Shown here: one piece after another, positions 1-6,169 of the stretch
How positions within the stretch are numbered: position 1 is the first letter of the stretch
Layout of the letters: each line of letters starts with the position of its first letter
DNA from: Alphaproteobacteria bacterium
Lineage (GTDB): Bacteria; Pseudomonadota; Alphaproteobacteria; UBA6615
Length of the DNA: 6,428 bases
Reading direction: 5' to 3'
NCBI GenBank assembly: GCA_030831135.1
Contig: JAURLR010000155.1
Coordinates: 1-6,428 of the forward strand
Made by a program: the position numbers and the translations under genes
Notes under the pieces: generated by a model
Seen by the model: only the letters and a program-made list of their open reading frames with translations
Databases searched by the model: none
Told to the model about the DNA's origin: nothing

Positions 1-707
1 ACGCCAATCTGGAAGGCGTCGATCTGGCCGAGGCCAATGTAACAGGCGCGCAGATTTCCCGCCCGTCGAGTGAGTTTCCGCCCAATATCCAGCGCATTCT
101 CAAAGAACATTTCGAATGGATCGAAAGTGGCGGCCGGATCGGCGCCCGTGCTGATCTGACGGGAAGCGATATCGAACGTATCGATCTTTGCGGAGAGGAT
201 TTGTCCGGCGCAGTTCTGAAACAGACCGCGATGAACGGTGCCAATCTCGCATCTTGCCGGTTTGTGATGAGTGAGATGGAAGGTTCCAGGCTTTCGGGGG
301 CAAATCTCTCAGATGCGTTGCTCGAAGGCGCCAATCTTCAGAATGCGGACATGCGCGGGGCAAACCTTCGCAGTGCGCGTCTTGTTGCCGTGAACTTGAA
401 GGATGCGTCGGGCAAGCCGACCGGGCGTTTGTGGCCAGCCAACCTGTCGGGAGCCAATCTGGCGGGGGCCAACCTGGAAGGTGCGGATCTGAGCAACGCA
501 CGGCTCAGCGGTGCCGATCTTCGTGGTGCCAAGCTCATGGATGCCAATCTGAGCAATGCGCTGTTTGATGGCGCTTACATTGCAGACGCAAACATGTCTG
601 GCGCGATTCTCGAGGGTGCCAAACTCGAGGACGCCATCCATGAAGCGGTGTCACTGGATGCCGCACTCGAGGAAGAAGAAATGATCGATATTGCGGTGGC
701 AAGCTAG
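1..707 (+). CDS. Pentapeptide-repeat protein, 5' end outside the window
   Basis: The frame whose first full codon is at position 3 is open from the window edge to the TAG at 705-707, giving 234 residues with the N-terminus missing. Most of it is A(D/N)LXX-type pentapeptide repeats, which in known families fold into a right-handed quadrilateral beta-helix. Fragment residues 1-18 are the end of one repeat block. Residues about 20-50 are a non-repeat linker rich in charged and aromatic residues (HFEWIESGG, then GARADL). Residues about 50-130 and 145-215 are two further repeat runs, broken by an insert around SGKPTGRLWP (136-145). The end is acidic (ALEEEEMIDI). A TTG at 201 could be read as a start, but it lies inside a repeat and the frame is open upstream, so it is not the true start. 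No signal peptide or enzyme domain is visible. Function is unknown; in other proteins such helices act as binding scaffolds or DNA mimics, but nothing here shows either role. Confidence 0.94.
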   Translation, partial: ANLEGVDLAEANVTGAQISRPSSEFPPNIQRILKEHFEWIESGGRIGARADLTGSDIERIDLCGEDLSGAVLKQTAMNGANLASCRFVMSEMEGSRLSGANLSDALLEGANLQNADMRGANLRSARLVAVNLKDASGKPTGRLWPANLSGANLAGANLEGADLSNARLSGADLRGAKLMDANLSNALFDGAYIADANMSGAILEGAKLEDAIHEAVSLDAALEEEEMIDIAVAS

Positions 708-735
708 CCCTGCCGCTTAGCGGAGAGCACGGCTA
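705..735. terminator. Possible weak hairpin between convergent genes
   Basis: The 38 bp gap between the pentapeptide gene and the convergent RAM-domain gene can fold. TAGCC at 705-709 can pair with GGCTA at 731-735, enclosing a CCGC-TTA-GCGG hairpin at 713-723. There is no T-tract on either strand, so it is not a classical intrinsic terminator. The stems are short and could be chance in GC-rich DNA. The convergent position is the main reason to mention it. Confidence 0.2.
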
Positions 736-745
736 CTCTGATCGG

Positions 746-988
746 TCAGGTGAAAGCCTTGAAGGTGATTGTCGTGAACGTGTCCGCGACGCCGGGAAGG
801 GTCTGGATCTGGCTCGTCACGAAGTGTCCGATATCCATGTCATCGGGCAGGTAACACTTCATGAGAAGGTCGAACTGGCCGGATGTCGAATAGACTTCGG
901 ATACCTGTTCGACGTTCAGGGCTGCCTCATCGGCCACGTCATAGGCCTTGCCCAGTTCGCATTTCACCTGAACGAATATCGTCTGCAT
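746..988 (-). CDS. Stand-alone Lrp/AsnC-type ligand-binding (RAM) domain protein
   Basis: An 80-residue protein that covers the Lrp/AsnC effector-binding domain (RAM, AsnC_trans_reg) and nothing else. It opens with a beta strand (MQTIFVQVKCELG), then a helix (AYDVADEAAL), the hallmark EVYSTSGQFDLLMK with Gly and Asp of the dimer core, a second helix (DIGHFVTSQIQTLPGV) and a last strand (DTFTTITFKAF). Full-length Lrp proteins are about 150 residues and carry an N-terminal helix-turn-helix, which is absent here. Such stand-alone versions are a known family of oligomeric beta-alpha-beta proteins that may bind amino acids or pair with full-length Lrp proteins; the ligand here is unknown. The start at 988 fits the family's usual N-terminus. 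A G-rich stretch (GGGTG) ends 4 bases before the ATG and is a modest ribosome-binding site. The gene begins 35 bp after the rhlE stop on the same strand, so co-transcription is likely. Confidence 0.9.
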   Translation of the reverse strand: MQTIFVQVKCELGKAYDVADEAALNVEQVSEVYSTSGQFDLLMKCYLPDDMDIGHFVTSQIQTLPGVADTFTTITFKAFT

Positions 989-1023
989 GTCGCACCCGTA
1001 TCGGTTTGATGTGGTTGCCGTTT

Positions 1024-2595
1024 CTAGCGCCGCAGAAATGCCGGCGTGTATTCCTCTTTCCCGAAGGCCTTGCCGTGGCCGTCTTTGATTTCTTCGACCT
1101 CGTCATTGCCGGATCGCGAACGGGATCGCGAACTGTCGTTGGACGAAGACTCGCGGCGACTGCGCATCCACCGGGGACGTTCTATTGGTTCTTCGGGCGT
1201 TGCTTCGGGAGAAACGTCGGATGACGCCTCAGACGATTTTTCGTCGTCGTCCGTGGCCTCTGGCGCGTTGTCAGCGCTCTCGGTCTTGGCATCGTCGGAC
1301 CGCGCGCGGGAGGAACGTCGGCGCCGACGCGGGGCCTTTACGTCATCAGGAGACTTTTCGGCATCACTGGCCTTTGCGTCTGTATCCTTGGTGCTCTCGC
1401 TCGAAGACTCGTCGGCTTCGGTGTCAGCTTTCTTTTTGGCTTTCGTGCCGCCCTTGGCGTTATCCTTCTGGAGGCCCTCAGGGTCGATCGGCGGAATCGG
1501 GCGGCCGAGCAAGCGTTCTACGCCATCCAGGAATTTCTCGTCACTGCGGGTCGCCAGGGTAAACGCATGGCCTTCCTTGCCCGCGCGGCCCGTACGACCA
1601 ATCCGATGAATGTAGTCATCGGCGTGCATGGGAACGTCGAAGTTGAAGACATGGCTCATATTGGGAATGTCGAGCCCGCGTGCGGCCACGTCGCTGGCAA
1701 TCAGCAGGGTGATCTCGCCATCCCGGAACCGCGCAAGGGTTTCCATGCGCGCAGACTGGTGCATGTCGCCATGCAGGGCCGCAGCGTTGAACCCGTGAGA
1801 GGTGAGGGATTTTTCCAGCGTCGCCACATCGCGCTTGCGATTGCAGAAGACGATGGCATTGCCGACATTGCAGGCCCGGACGAGCTTGCGCAGCGCAGCG
1901 CGTTTTTCGGCAAACCCGCCATTCACGCGCAGCAGGCCCTGGGTGACCGTCTGTGCGGCGGAAGCCGTCGCGTCGACCTGCACGTTGCGCGGGTTCATCA
2001 TGTAGGAATCGGTCAGCCGCTTGATCTCGCTCGGCATGGTGGCCGAGAACATGGCGGTCTGCCGGATGGGCGGCAGCAGTTTGATGATCTTCTCGACATC
2101 GGGGATGAAGCCCATGTCGAGCATACGGTCTGCTTCGTCGACCACGAGAATCTTGATGTCGGCCAGAAGAACCTTGCCGCGCTCGAAATGGTCGATCAGG
2201 CGGCCGGGGGTGGCGATCAGAACATCAACCCCACGGTTCAGCTTTTCTTCCTGGTCGGAGAACGAAACGCCGCCGATCAGAAGTGCCATGTTGAGTTTGT
2301 GGTTCTTGCCATAGGTCGCGAAGTTCTCCGCAACCTGGGCTGCGAGCTCGCGTGTCGGTTCCAGGATCAGCGAGCGTGGCATACGTGCCCGGGCGCGTCC
2401 GGTCGACAGGATCTCGATCATGGGAAGGGTAAAACTGGCAGTTTTGCCGGTACCCGTCTGGGCGATACCAACGATATCGCGGCCCATGAGAAGATGGGGA
2501 ATGGCTTGTGCCTGAATGGGGGTAGGGCTCTCGTAGCCCGCATCGCCAATGGCTTTCAATAACGGGTCACTGAGACCCAGTTCGTCAAATTTCAT
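1024..2595 (-). CDS. rhlE: DEAD-box ATP-dependent RNA helicase, RhlE type
   Basis: A 523-residue cytoplasmic ATP-dependent RNA helicase, a family that remodels RNA in ribosome assembly and mRNA decay. All core motifs are intact: Q motif (FDELGLSDPLL, PTPIQ, residues 3-28), motif I AQTGTGKT (45-52), Ia PTRELA (80-85), Ib TPGR (129-132), II DEAD (153-156), III SAT (184-186), IV IVFCNRKR (248-255), V SDVAARGLDIP (301-311) and VI HRIGRTGRAG (330-339). The core ends near residue 370. A low-complexity tail of about 150 residues follows: lysine-rich, acidic, an RRRRRSSRAR block at 423-432, more acidic sequence, then SRSRSRS near 489-495, ending in EEYTPAFLRR. The frame stays open 47 codons further upstream, to 2736, but that extension has no helicase homology and overlaps the divergent gene. 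MKFDELGL at 2595 is the family start. RhlE, rather than DeaD or SrmB, is chosen from overall core similarity and is the less certain part. Confidence 0.94.
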   Translation of the reverse strand: MKFDELGLSDPLLKAIGDAGYESPTPIQAQAIPHLLMGRDIVGIAQTGTGKTASFTLPMIEILSTGRARARMPRSLILEPTRELAAQVAENFATYGKNHKLNMALLIGGVSFSDQEEKLNRGVDVLIATPGRLIDHFERGKVLLADIKILVVDEADRMLDMGFIPDVEKIIKLLPPIRQTAMFSATMPSEIKRLTDSYMMNPRNVQVDATASAAQTVTQGLLRVNGGFAEKRAALRKLVRACNVGNAIVFCNRKRDVATLEKSLTSHGFNAAALHGDMHQSARMETLARFRDGEITLLIASDVAARGLDIPNMSHVFNFDVPMHADDYIHRIGRTGRAGKEGHAFTLATRSDEKFLDGVERLLGRPIPPIDPEGLQKDNAKGGTKAKKKADTEADESSSESTKDTDAKASDAEKSPDDVKAPRRRRRSSRARSDDAKTESADNAPEATDDDEKSSEASSDVSPEATPEEPIERPRWMRSRRESSSNDSSRSRSRSGNDEVEEIKDGHGKAFGKEEYTPAFLRR

Positions 2596-2619
2596 ATTGC
2601 TCGTCTGCTGTGAATTTAC

Positions 2620-2633
2620 GCACAAATTAGTGC
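2620..2633. promoter_or_regulatory. Imperfect 14 bp palindrome in the divergent rhlE/GT41 intergenic region
   Basis: The 125 bp gap (2596-2720) must carry promoters for both divergent genes. I could not find a convincing -35/-10 pair on either strand. It does contain GCACAAATTAGTGC, symmetric at 12 of 14 positions with an AT-rich centre. It lies 24 bp upstream of the rhlE start and could be an operator or part of the rhlE leader. A sequence this short can arise by chance. Confidence 0.22.
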
Positions 2634-2711
2634 TGGCCGGAAAATGGGCTTGGTGAGCGCGAAAGTCCAGTGATTCCGTACGGTCTTGCGCCGCAGTCTG
2701 CATTTTGAAAC

Positions 2712-2717
2712 AAGGTG
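2712..2717 (+). promoter_or_regulatory. Ribosome-binding site choosing the GT41 gene start
   Basis: AAGGTG at 2712-2717 is the best Shine-Dalgarno match before the GT41 gene. Counting from AAGG, it sits 5 bases before ATG 2721 and 14 bases before the in-frame ATG 2730. A longer reading from GTG 2715 would place the start inside the site itself. This favours ATG 2721. Confidence 0.55.
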
Positions 2718-2720
2718 CGG

Positions 2721-4724
2721 ATGACAGATATGACAAACGACCTCGATAAAATCATCGCCGAAGCACTGGCAAAGCATCGTGCAGGTGATCTCGCCTCGGC
2801 GGCTGCAGCCTATGATGCCGTTCTGGCGCAGACCCCTGACCACGTCGAAGCGCTGCACCTCAAGGGCATTCTTTCGGGGCAGGAGGGGAGACCTAAAGAA
2901 GCCCTTGGGCTGCTCGATCGCGCGGTTGGCCTGGCGCCCGATGATCCGCGCATTCTGGCGAACCGGGCAAAGCAGCGCCTGGATCAAAGCGATATTGCTG
3001 GCGCAATACATGACTACGAAGCTGCGCTTGCCCTGAAGCCGGAAGATTCCGATCTGCACTTCAACACCGCTGGCGCGCTGGCCGTGGCAGGAAAAATCGA
3101 GCAGGCCATGGGGCATCTCGAAGCGGCCATTGCGTTTGACCCGCGTCATGCCCGTGCCTTGGCAAATCTGGGCAACATGTACCGGCAATCAGGACGGCTT
3201 CCGGATTCGCGAGACGTACTCATGCAGGCTGTCGAGGTCGCGCCGGGCGACCCACAGGTGCAGCACAGCTTGGGCGTCACACTCGCTGATGGTCGGGACT
3301 ATGAAGCGGCCGCAGCGCGGTTCCGGCGCGCGCTGGAGTTGGACAAGGGGTTCATTCGCACCGCTGCGCAGTTGTTCTTCTCCAACCTGCATGCGTGCGA
3401 CTGGCGCGATCGGGAAAAGCTGATCGGCAATTTTGCACGCCTGATCGACAGTGACGCGCCGGCCGCCAGCGAATTGTCACCGCTGATCGCTTTGTTTCTG
3501 CCGGTTGCGCAAAAGCAGTTGAACCGGGTTAGCGATGCGCGCGCCACATCAATTCGGAAGTCGGGCAAAGCTGTGTCACTTCGCGAAGATACCGCAACCG
3601 ACAAGCTGCACGTGGCGTATCTTTCGGCAGATCTGGGACGACATCCTGTGGGCTATCTGACGGCTGATCTTTTCCAGCGCCATGACCGTGACCGTTTCTC
3701 GGTATCGACGATCCTGCTCGCCCCGCCCGATGGGAGCGAAGTACAGGAGCGCATCTCGGGTGGCGTGGATCGCGTAGAAGATGTCTCGCGCATGTCGGCG
3801 GAGGCGGCGGCCAGCCGGATTCGTGATCTGGGCGTGGACATACTCGTTGATCTGGGCGGCTTCACGCGCGCAGCGCGTCCCGAAATTCTGGCCGAACGCG
3901 CCGCACCGCTGCAGATCGGCTGGCTGGGTTATTGCGGTTCGTCAGGGGGCCTCAATGATGTTCTGCTGGCCGATGAGAGGGTTCTCCCGACGGAGACGCA
4001 TGCCGGCTTTGCCGAAGCGGTTGCCTGTCTGCCCGGAAGCTTCATGCCGCTGAACACTATCGACCTGTCGGAAGGAAAGGCGGGGACCCGCGCCGATCAT
4101 GGCTTGCCGGAGAACGGCCTTGTGTTCTGTGCATTCAACACGCCTACAAAAATCGACCCCGAAACCTTTGCGGCCTGGATGGATATCCTCAAACAGGTCG
4201 ACGGGTCCGTTCTCTGGTTGCGTGAACATGTGGCATCCACCACGCAAAATCTGCGCATGGCTGCGCACAAGGCCGGTGTCGATCCTGACCGGCTGGTCTT
4301 TGCCCCGCCGCTTGCCGGGATGTCGGACCATCTGGCCCGTCACCGTCATGCCGACCTGTTTCTCGACACATTCATCTACGGTGCCCATTCGACGGCGGCC
4401 GATGCGCTGACCATGGGGCTTCCCGTCCTCACACGGGCCGGTGCAGCAATGCCCTCGCGGGTGGGTGCCAGCCTGTGCCATGCCTGCGGGTTGCAGGATC
4501 TGGTGACCGATACAACGGAAGGCTATGTCTGGACGGCTGTCGAGCTTGCCCGGGATAGTGATCTCCTTCAGGTCCGCCGGGATGCTCTGGGCACAAGTCT
4601 TGTTGGTGCCCAGGACCATGATGCGTTTGTCAGGAAACTTGAATCGGCGTATCGCAGGCTTTGGGATGCCAAGCGCGCGGGCCAGCTTGTGCCCGGCGCA
4701 ACCATCATGACCGCCACGGATTGA
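2721..4724 (+). CDS. TPR protein with C-terminal O-GlcNAc-transferase-like (GT41) domain
   Basis: A 667-residue protein with two parts. Residues about 8-210 form roughly six tetratricopeptide repeats, with the usual spacing of small and aromatic residues and ends such as LAPDDP and LKPED. Residues about 295-655 match the GT41 catalytic region of O-GlcNAc transferase and SPINDLY, a GT-B fold using a UDP-sugar donor. Family landmarks visible are AYLSADLGRHPVGYL, whose His308 matches the conserved His of human OGT (H498); VDLGGFTRAARPE; QIGWLGYCGSSGG; FNTPTKIDPETFAAW, with Lys477 at the position of OGT K842; and GAHSTAADAL, with His556 and Asp561 at H920 and D925. No signal peptide or membrane segment is seen, so it is probably cytoplasmic. 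The TPRs likely bind the acceptor protein. Donor and acceptor are unknown; flagellin or another surface protein is possible in alphaproteobacteria but not shown here. The following hydrolase gene is 16 bp away. Confidence 0.93.
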   Translation: MTDMTNDLDKIIAEALAKHRAGDLASAAAAYDAVLAQTPDHVEALHLKGILSGQEGRPKEALGLLDRAVGLAPDDPRILANRAKQRLDQSDIAGAIHDYEAALALKPEDSDLHFNTAGALAVAGKIEQAMGHLEAAIAFDPRHARALANLGNMYRQSGRLPDSRDVLMQAVEVAPGDPQVQHSLGVTLADGRDYEAAAARFRRALELDKGFIRTAAQLFFSNLHACDWRDREKLIGNFARLIDSDAPAASELSPLIALFLPVAQKQLNRVSDARATSIRKSGKAVSLREDTATDKLHVAYLSADLGRHPVGYLTADLFQRHDRDRFSVSTILLAPPDGSEVQERISGGVDRVEDVSRMSAEAAASRIRDLGVDILVDLGGFTRAARPEILAERAAPLQIGWLGYCGSSGGLNDVLLADERVLPTETHAGFAEAVACLPGSFMPLNTIDLSEGKAGTRADHGLPENGLVFCAFNTPTKIDPETFAAWMDILKQVDGSVLWLREHVASTTQNLRMAAHKAGVDPDRLVFAPPLAGMSDHLARHRHADLFLDTFIYGAHSTAADALTMGLPVLTRAGAAMPSRVGASLCHACGLQDLVTDTTEGYVWTAVELARDSDLLQVRRDALGTSLVGAQDHDAFVRKLESAYRRLWDAKRAGQLVPGATIMTATD

Positions 4725-4728
4725 AACC

Positions 4729-4733
4729 GGGAG
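4729..4733 (+). promoter_or_regulatory. Ribosome-binding site for the TTG-started hydrolase
   Basis: GGGAG at 4729-4733 lies 7 bases before TTG 4741. An in-frame TGA at 4708-4710 limits upstream choices, and there is no ATG or GTG in that frame between it and 4741. This supports a TTG start and independent ribosome loading just after the GT41 stop. Confidence 0.65.
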
Positions 4734-4740
4734 AAAACCT

Positions 4741-5433
4741 TTGAACCTGCTGCTTGTTCCCGGACTGCTTTGCGATCCCGACCTCTGGTCTCATCAGGTC
4801 GATCACCTCGCGGAGATTGCTGAAGTCTCCGTCGCCGATATCACCGGCGGTGAAACCATGGAGGAGCTTGCACTGGAGGTTCTCGAACATGCACCGGACC
4901 GTTTTGCTCTCGCGGGGCTATCCATGGGGGGCTATGTCGCCCATGAGATCATGCGTCAGGCCCCCGACCGGGTCGAACGGCTGGCGCTGCTGGATACCTC
5001 GGGGCGACCGGACACCGACGAACAAAAGGAACGCCGTGGACAACTCATCGAGATGAGCCGTATCGGCAAGTTTCGTGGCGTCACTGATAGGCTTCTGCCG
5101 ATCCTCATCCACGAGGACCGGCTGGCGGATGATGAACTCACGGGTCGCGTGAAGCTGATGGCCGAACGGGTCGGCCCCGAAGCATTCCATCGCCAGCAAA
5201 AGGCGATCATGAGCCGGCCGGACAGCCGGCCCCAGCTCGCGAGCTATGACCTGCCCACCCTGATCATGTGCGGGCGCCAGGATGCGCTGACACCTGTTGC
5301 CCTCCATGAGGAAATGGCCGAGCTGGTTCCCGGGTGCCGTCTCGCCATCATCGAGGACAGCGGTCATCTCTCGACGATGGAACGCCCGCAGGCAGCCACG
5401 GCGCTTCTGCGCCAATGGCTGCTCTACGGCTAG
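4741..5433 (+). CDS. Alpha/beta-fold hydrolase (small serine hydrolase)
   Basis: A 230-residue cytoplasmic alpha/beta hydrolase with a full catalytic triad. The first strand and oxyanion loop read NLLLVPGLLCDPDLW (residues 2-16). The nucleophile elbow is GLSMGG with Ser61, the acid is Asp181 in CGRQDALTP, and the base is His209 in SGHLSTMERP. A helical, charged cap lies roughly at 88-165. The substrate is unknown; such proteins are esterases, lactonases or thioesterases, and names such as BioH or enol-lactonase would be guesses. The start is TTG at 4741. The next in-frame Met (residue 40) would delete the first strand and oxyanion loop, and the TTG has a well-placed GGGAG. The gap to the preceding GT41 stop is 16 bp, so the two genes are probably one operon. 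The TAG at 5431-5433 is 16 bp from the end of the convergent lipoprotein gene. Confidence 0.92.
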   Translation: MNLLLVPGLLCDPDLWSHQVDHLAEIAEVSVADITGGETMEELALEVLEHAPDRFALAGLSMGGYVAHEIMRQAPDRVERLALLDTSGRPDTDEQKERRGQLIEMSRIGKFRGVTDRLLPILIHEDRLADDELTGRVKLMAERVGPEAFHRQQKAIMSRPDSRPQLASYDLPTLIMCGRQDALTPVALHEEMAELVPGCRLAIIEDSGHLSTMERPQAATALLRQWLLYG

Positions 5434-5449
5434 CGGGCCCGCAGGCGAT

Positions 5450-6037
5450 CTAGTTGACCAGGACCGCCCCGGTGTCGCCATCGAATCTGCGATGCGGGTT
5501 CTCATCCGGGAAGAGTGACAGGGTCAGGTGCGCCACGAGGCTGTCAAATGTCTCGGTGTTGATGCCGCCCACATCCTGCGCTCGTGCCACGGCATGGGAG
5601 AGATAGCTGTCGGTGGAACAGAACGCCCCCATCAACGTGAGAATACCCTTTTCAGATTCGGTGGATGGCAGGTTGCTTTCGGCGGCACAGAGTTTCCCGG
5701 GATCGCGCACGCCTTCTGGATTGAAGGCCACGACCACCCGGAAATCACGACTGGGATCCGTGTTTGTCGGGCTGATCGCGAAATTGACCGGGACCCCGAA
5801 TGTGCGCCCCTGCATGCTTTTGACCACGGCGCGTTCGAGTTCGCTCTGGGGCACCCCGAACGGATTTCCCATGACGACGACCTTCAACTGGCGCTCACCA
5901 CCACCCGCTGCACTCACTTCGAGCGGTTCGTACTGGTGGGCGTAGTCAACGCGCGAGACCGTCACGCCAAACTGGGCACAGGCCGCCAAGGCAGCCAAGC
6001 CGGCCAGAAGCAAGGGAATACGATAATTCATACGCAT
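5450..6037 (-). CDS. Predicted lipoprotein of unknown family
   Basis: A 195-residue protein I do not recognise. It begins with a lipoprotein signal peptide: MRMNYR, a hydrophobic stretch (IPLLLAGLAALA) and the lipobox L17-A18-A19-C20. Cys20 would be lipidated after cleavage. Ala21 at +2 is not the Asp inner-membrane retention signal of enterics, so outer-membrane placement is possible. The mature part is soluble and alpha/beta-like, with strands such as LKVVVMGNPFGVP (51-63) and FRVVVAFNPEG (99-109) and a helix at SELERAVVKSM (65-75). Cys117 and Cys140 could form a disulfide in the periplasm. The start at 6037 is preferred over the ATG two codons later because GGAG at 6047-6044 is 6 bases upstream. 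The gene follows parE on the same strand after 132 bp and may have its own promoter there. The coding call is firm; the function is unknown. Confidence 0.85.
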   Translation of the reverse strand: MRMNYRIPLLLAGLAALAACAQFGVTVSRVDYAHQYEPLEVSAAGGGERQLKVVVMGNPFGVPQSELERAVVKSMQGRTFGVPVNFAISPTNTDPSRDFRVVVAFNPEGVRDPGKLCAAESNLPSTESEKGILTLMGAFCSTDSYLSHAVARAQDVGGINTETFDSLVAHLTLSLFPDENPHRRFDGDTGAVLVN

Positions 6038-6043
6038 CTGAAT

Positions 6044-6047
6044 CTCC
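6044..6047 (-). promoter_or_regulatory. Ribosome-binding site of the lipoprotein gene
   Basis: On the minus strand GGAG occupies 6047-6044, 6 bases before ATG 6037 and 12 before the second ATG at 6031. This spacing decides for the first ATG. Confidence 0.6.
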
Positions 6048-6096
6048 GACAGTCAGGTTGATGAAAACCATGAGCCGGGCAAGCGGCGACCGCACA

Positions 6097-6127
6097 ATTT
6101 TTCGCGGGCCACTTTTCTGCGCGTCAA
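6097..6127 (-). promoter_or_regulatory. Candidate promoter for the lipoprotein gene
   Basis: On the minus strand TTGACG (6127-6122) matches 5 of 6 bases of the -35 consensus, and AAAAAT (6102-6097) matches 4 of 6 of the -10 consensus. The 19 bp spacer is longer than ideal. It would give a leader of about 50 bases before ATG 6037. The -35 is half of the inverted repeat at 6122-6135, so a bound regulator could block it. The match is modest and unproven. Confidence 0.28.
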
Positions 6128-6135
6128 TTATGACG
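6122..6135. repeat. 14 bp inverted repeat, possible operator
   Basis: CGTCA-ATTA-TGACG is a perfect 5 bp inverted repeat around a 4 bp AT centre, in the 132 bp gap between parE and the lipoprotein gene. Stem and loop are too small for a strong terminator and no T-tract follows. Its size and overlap with a candidate -35 fit a binding site for a dimeric regulator. No specific regulator can be named. Confidence 0.35.
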
Positions 6136-6169
6136 AAACTTGGGCTATCTGCTCAGACAACAGTTGCGC

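Noticed and set aside
309..641. Minus-strand open frame within the pentapeptide gene with its own periodic pattern
   Set aside because: The periodicity is the 15-base repeat of the pentapeptide gene read on the other strand.
1567..2562. A 331-codon open frame on the plus strand, opposite rhlE
   Set aside because: It lies wholly antisense to the conserved helicase core, resembles no known protein, and is explained by GC-rich third positions of rhlE keeping the opposite frame open.
2596..2736. N-terminal extension of RhlE by 47 codons
   Set aside because: The extra residues precede the conserved Q motif without homology and run past the start of the divergent GT41 gene; MKFDELGL at 2595 is the family start.
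3942..4619. A 225-codon minus-strand open frame opposite the GT41 domain
   Set aside because: It mirrors a conserved catalytic domain, its composition looks like a translated complement, and no recognisable domain is present.
4918..5505. A 195-codon minus-strand open frame opposite the hydrolase
   Set aside because: It is antisense to the catalytic Ser-Asp-His region of a well-supported hydrolase and has no domain of its own.
5528..6061. A 177-codon plus-strand open frame opposite the lipoprotein gene
   Set aside because: The minus-strand frame has a signal peptide, lipobox and well-spaced GGAG; the plus-strand frame has none of these and reads like a shadow.
6061..6169. Small RNA or intrinsic terminator after parE
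   Set aside because: I saw no GC-rich hairpin followed by a T-tract on the minus strand; the only clear symmetry is the short 6122-6135 repeat.
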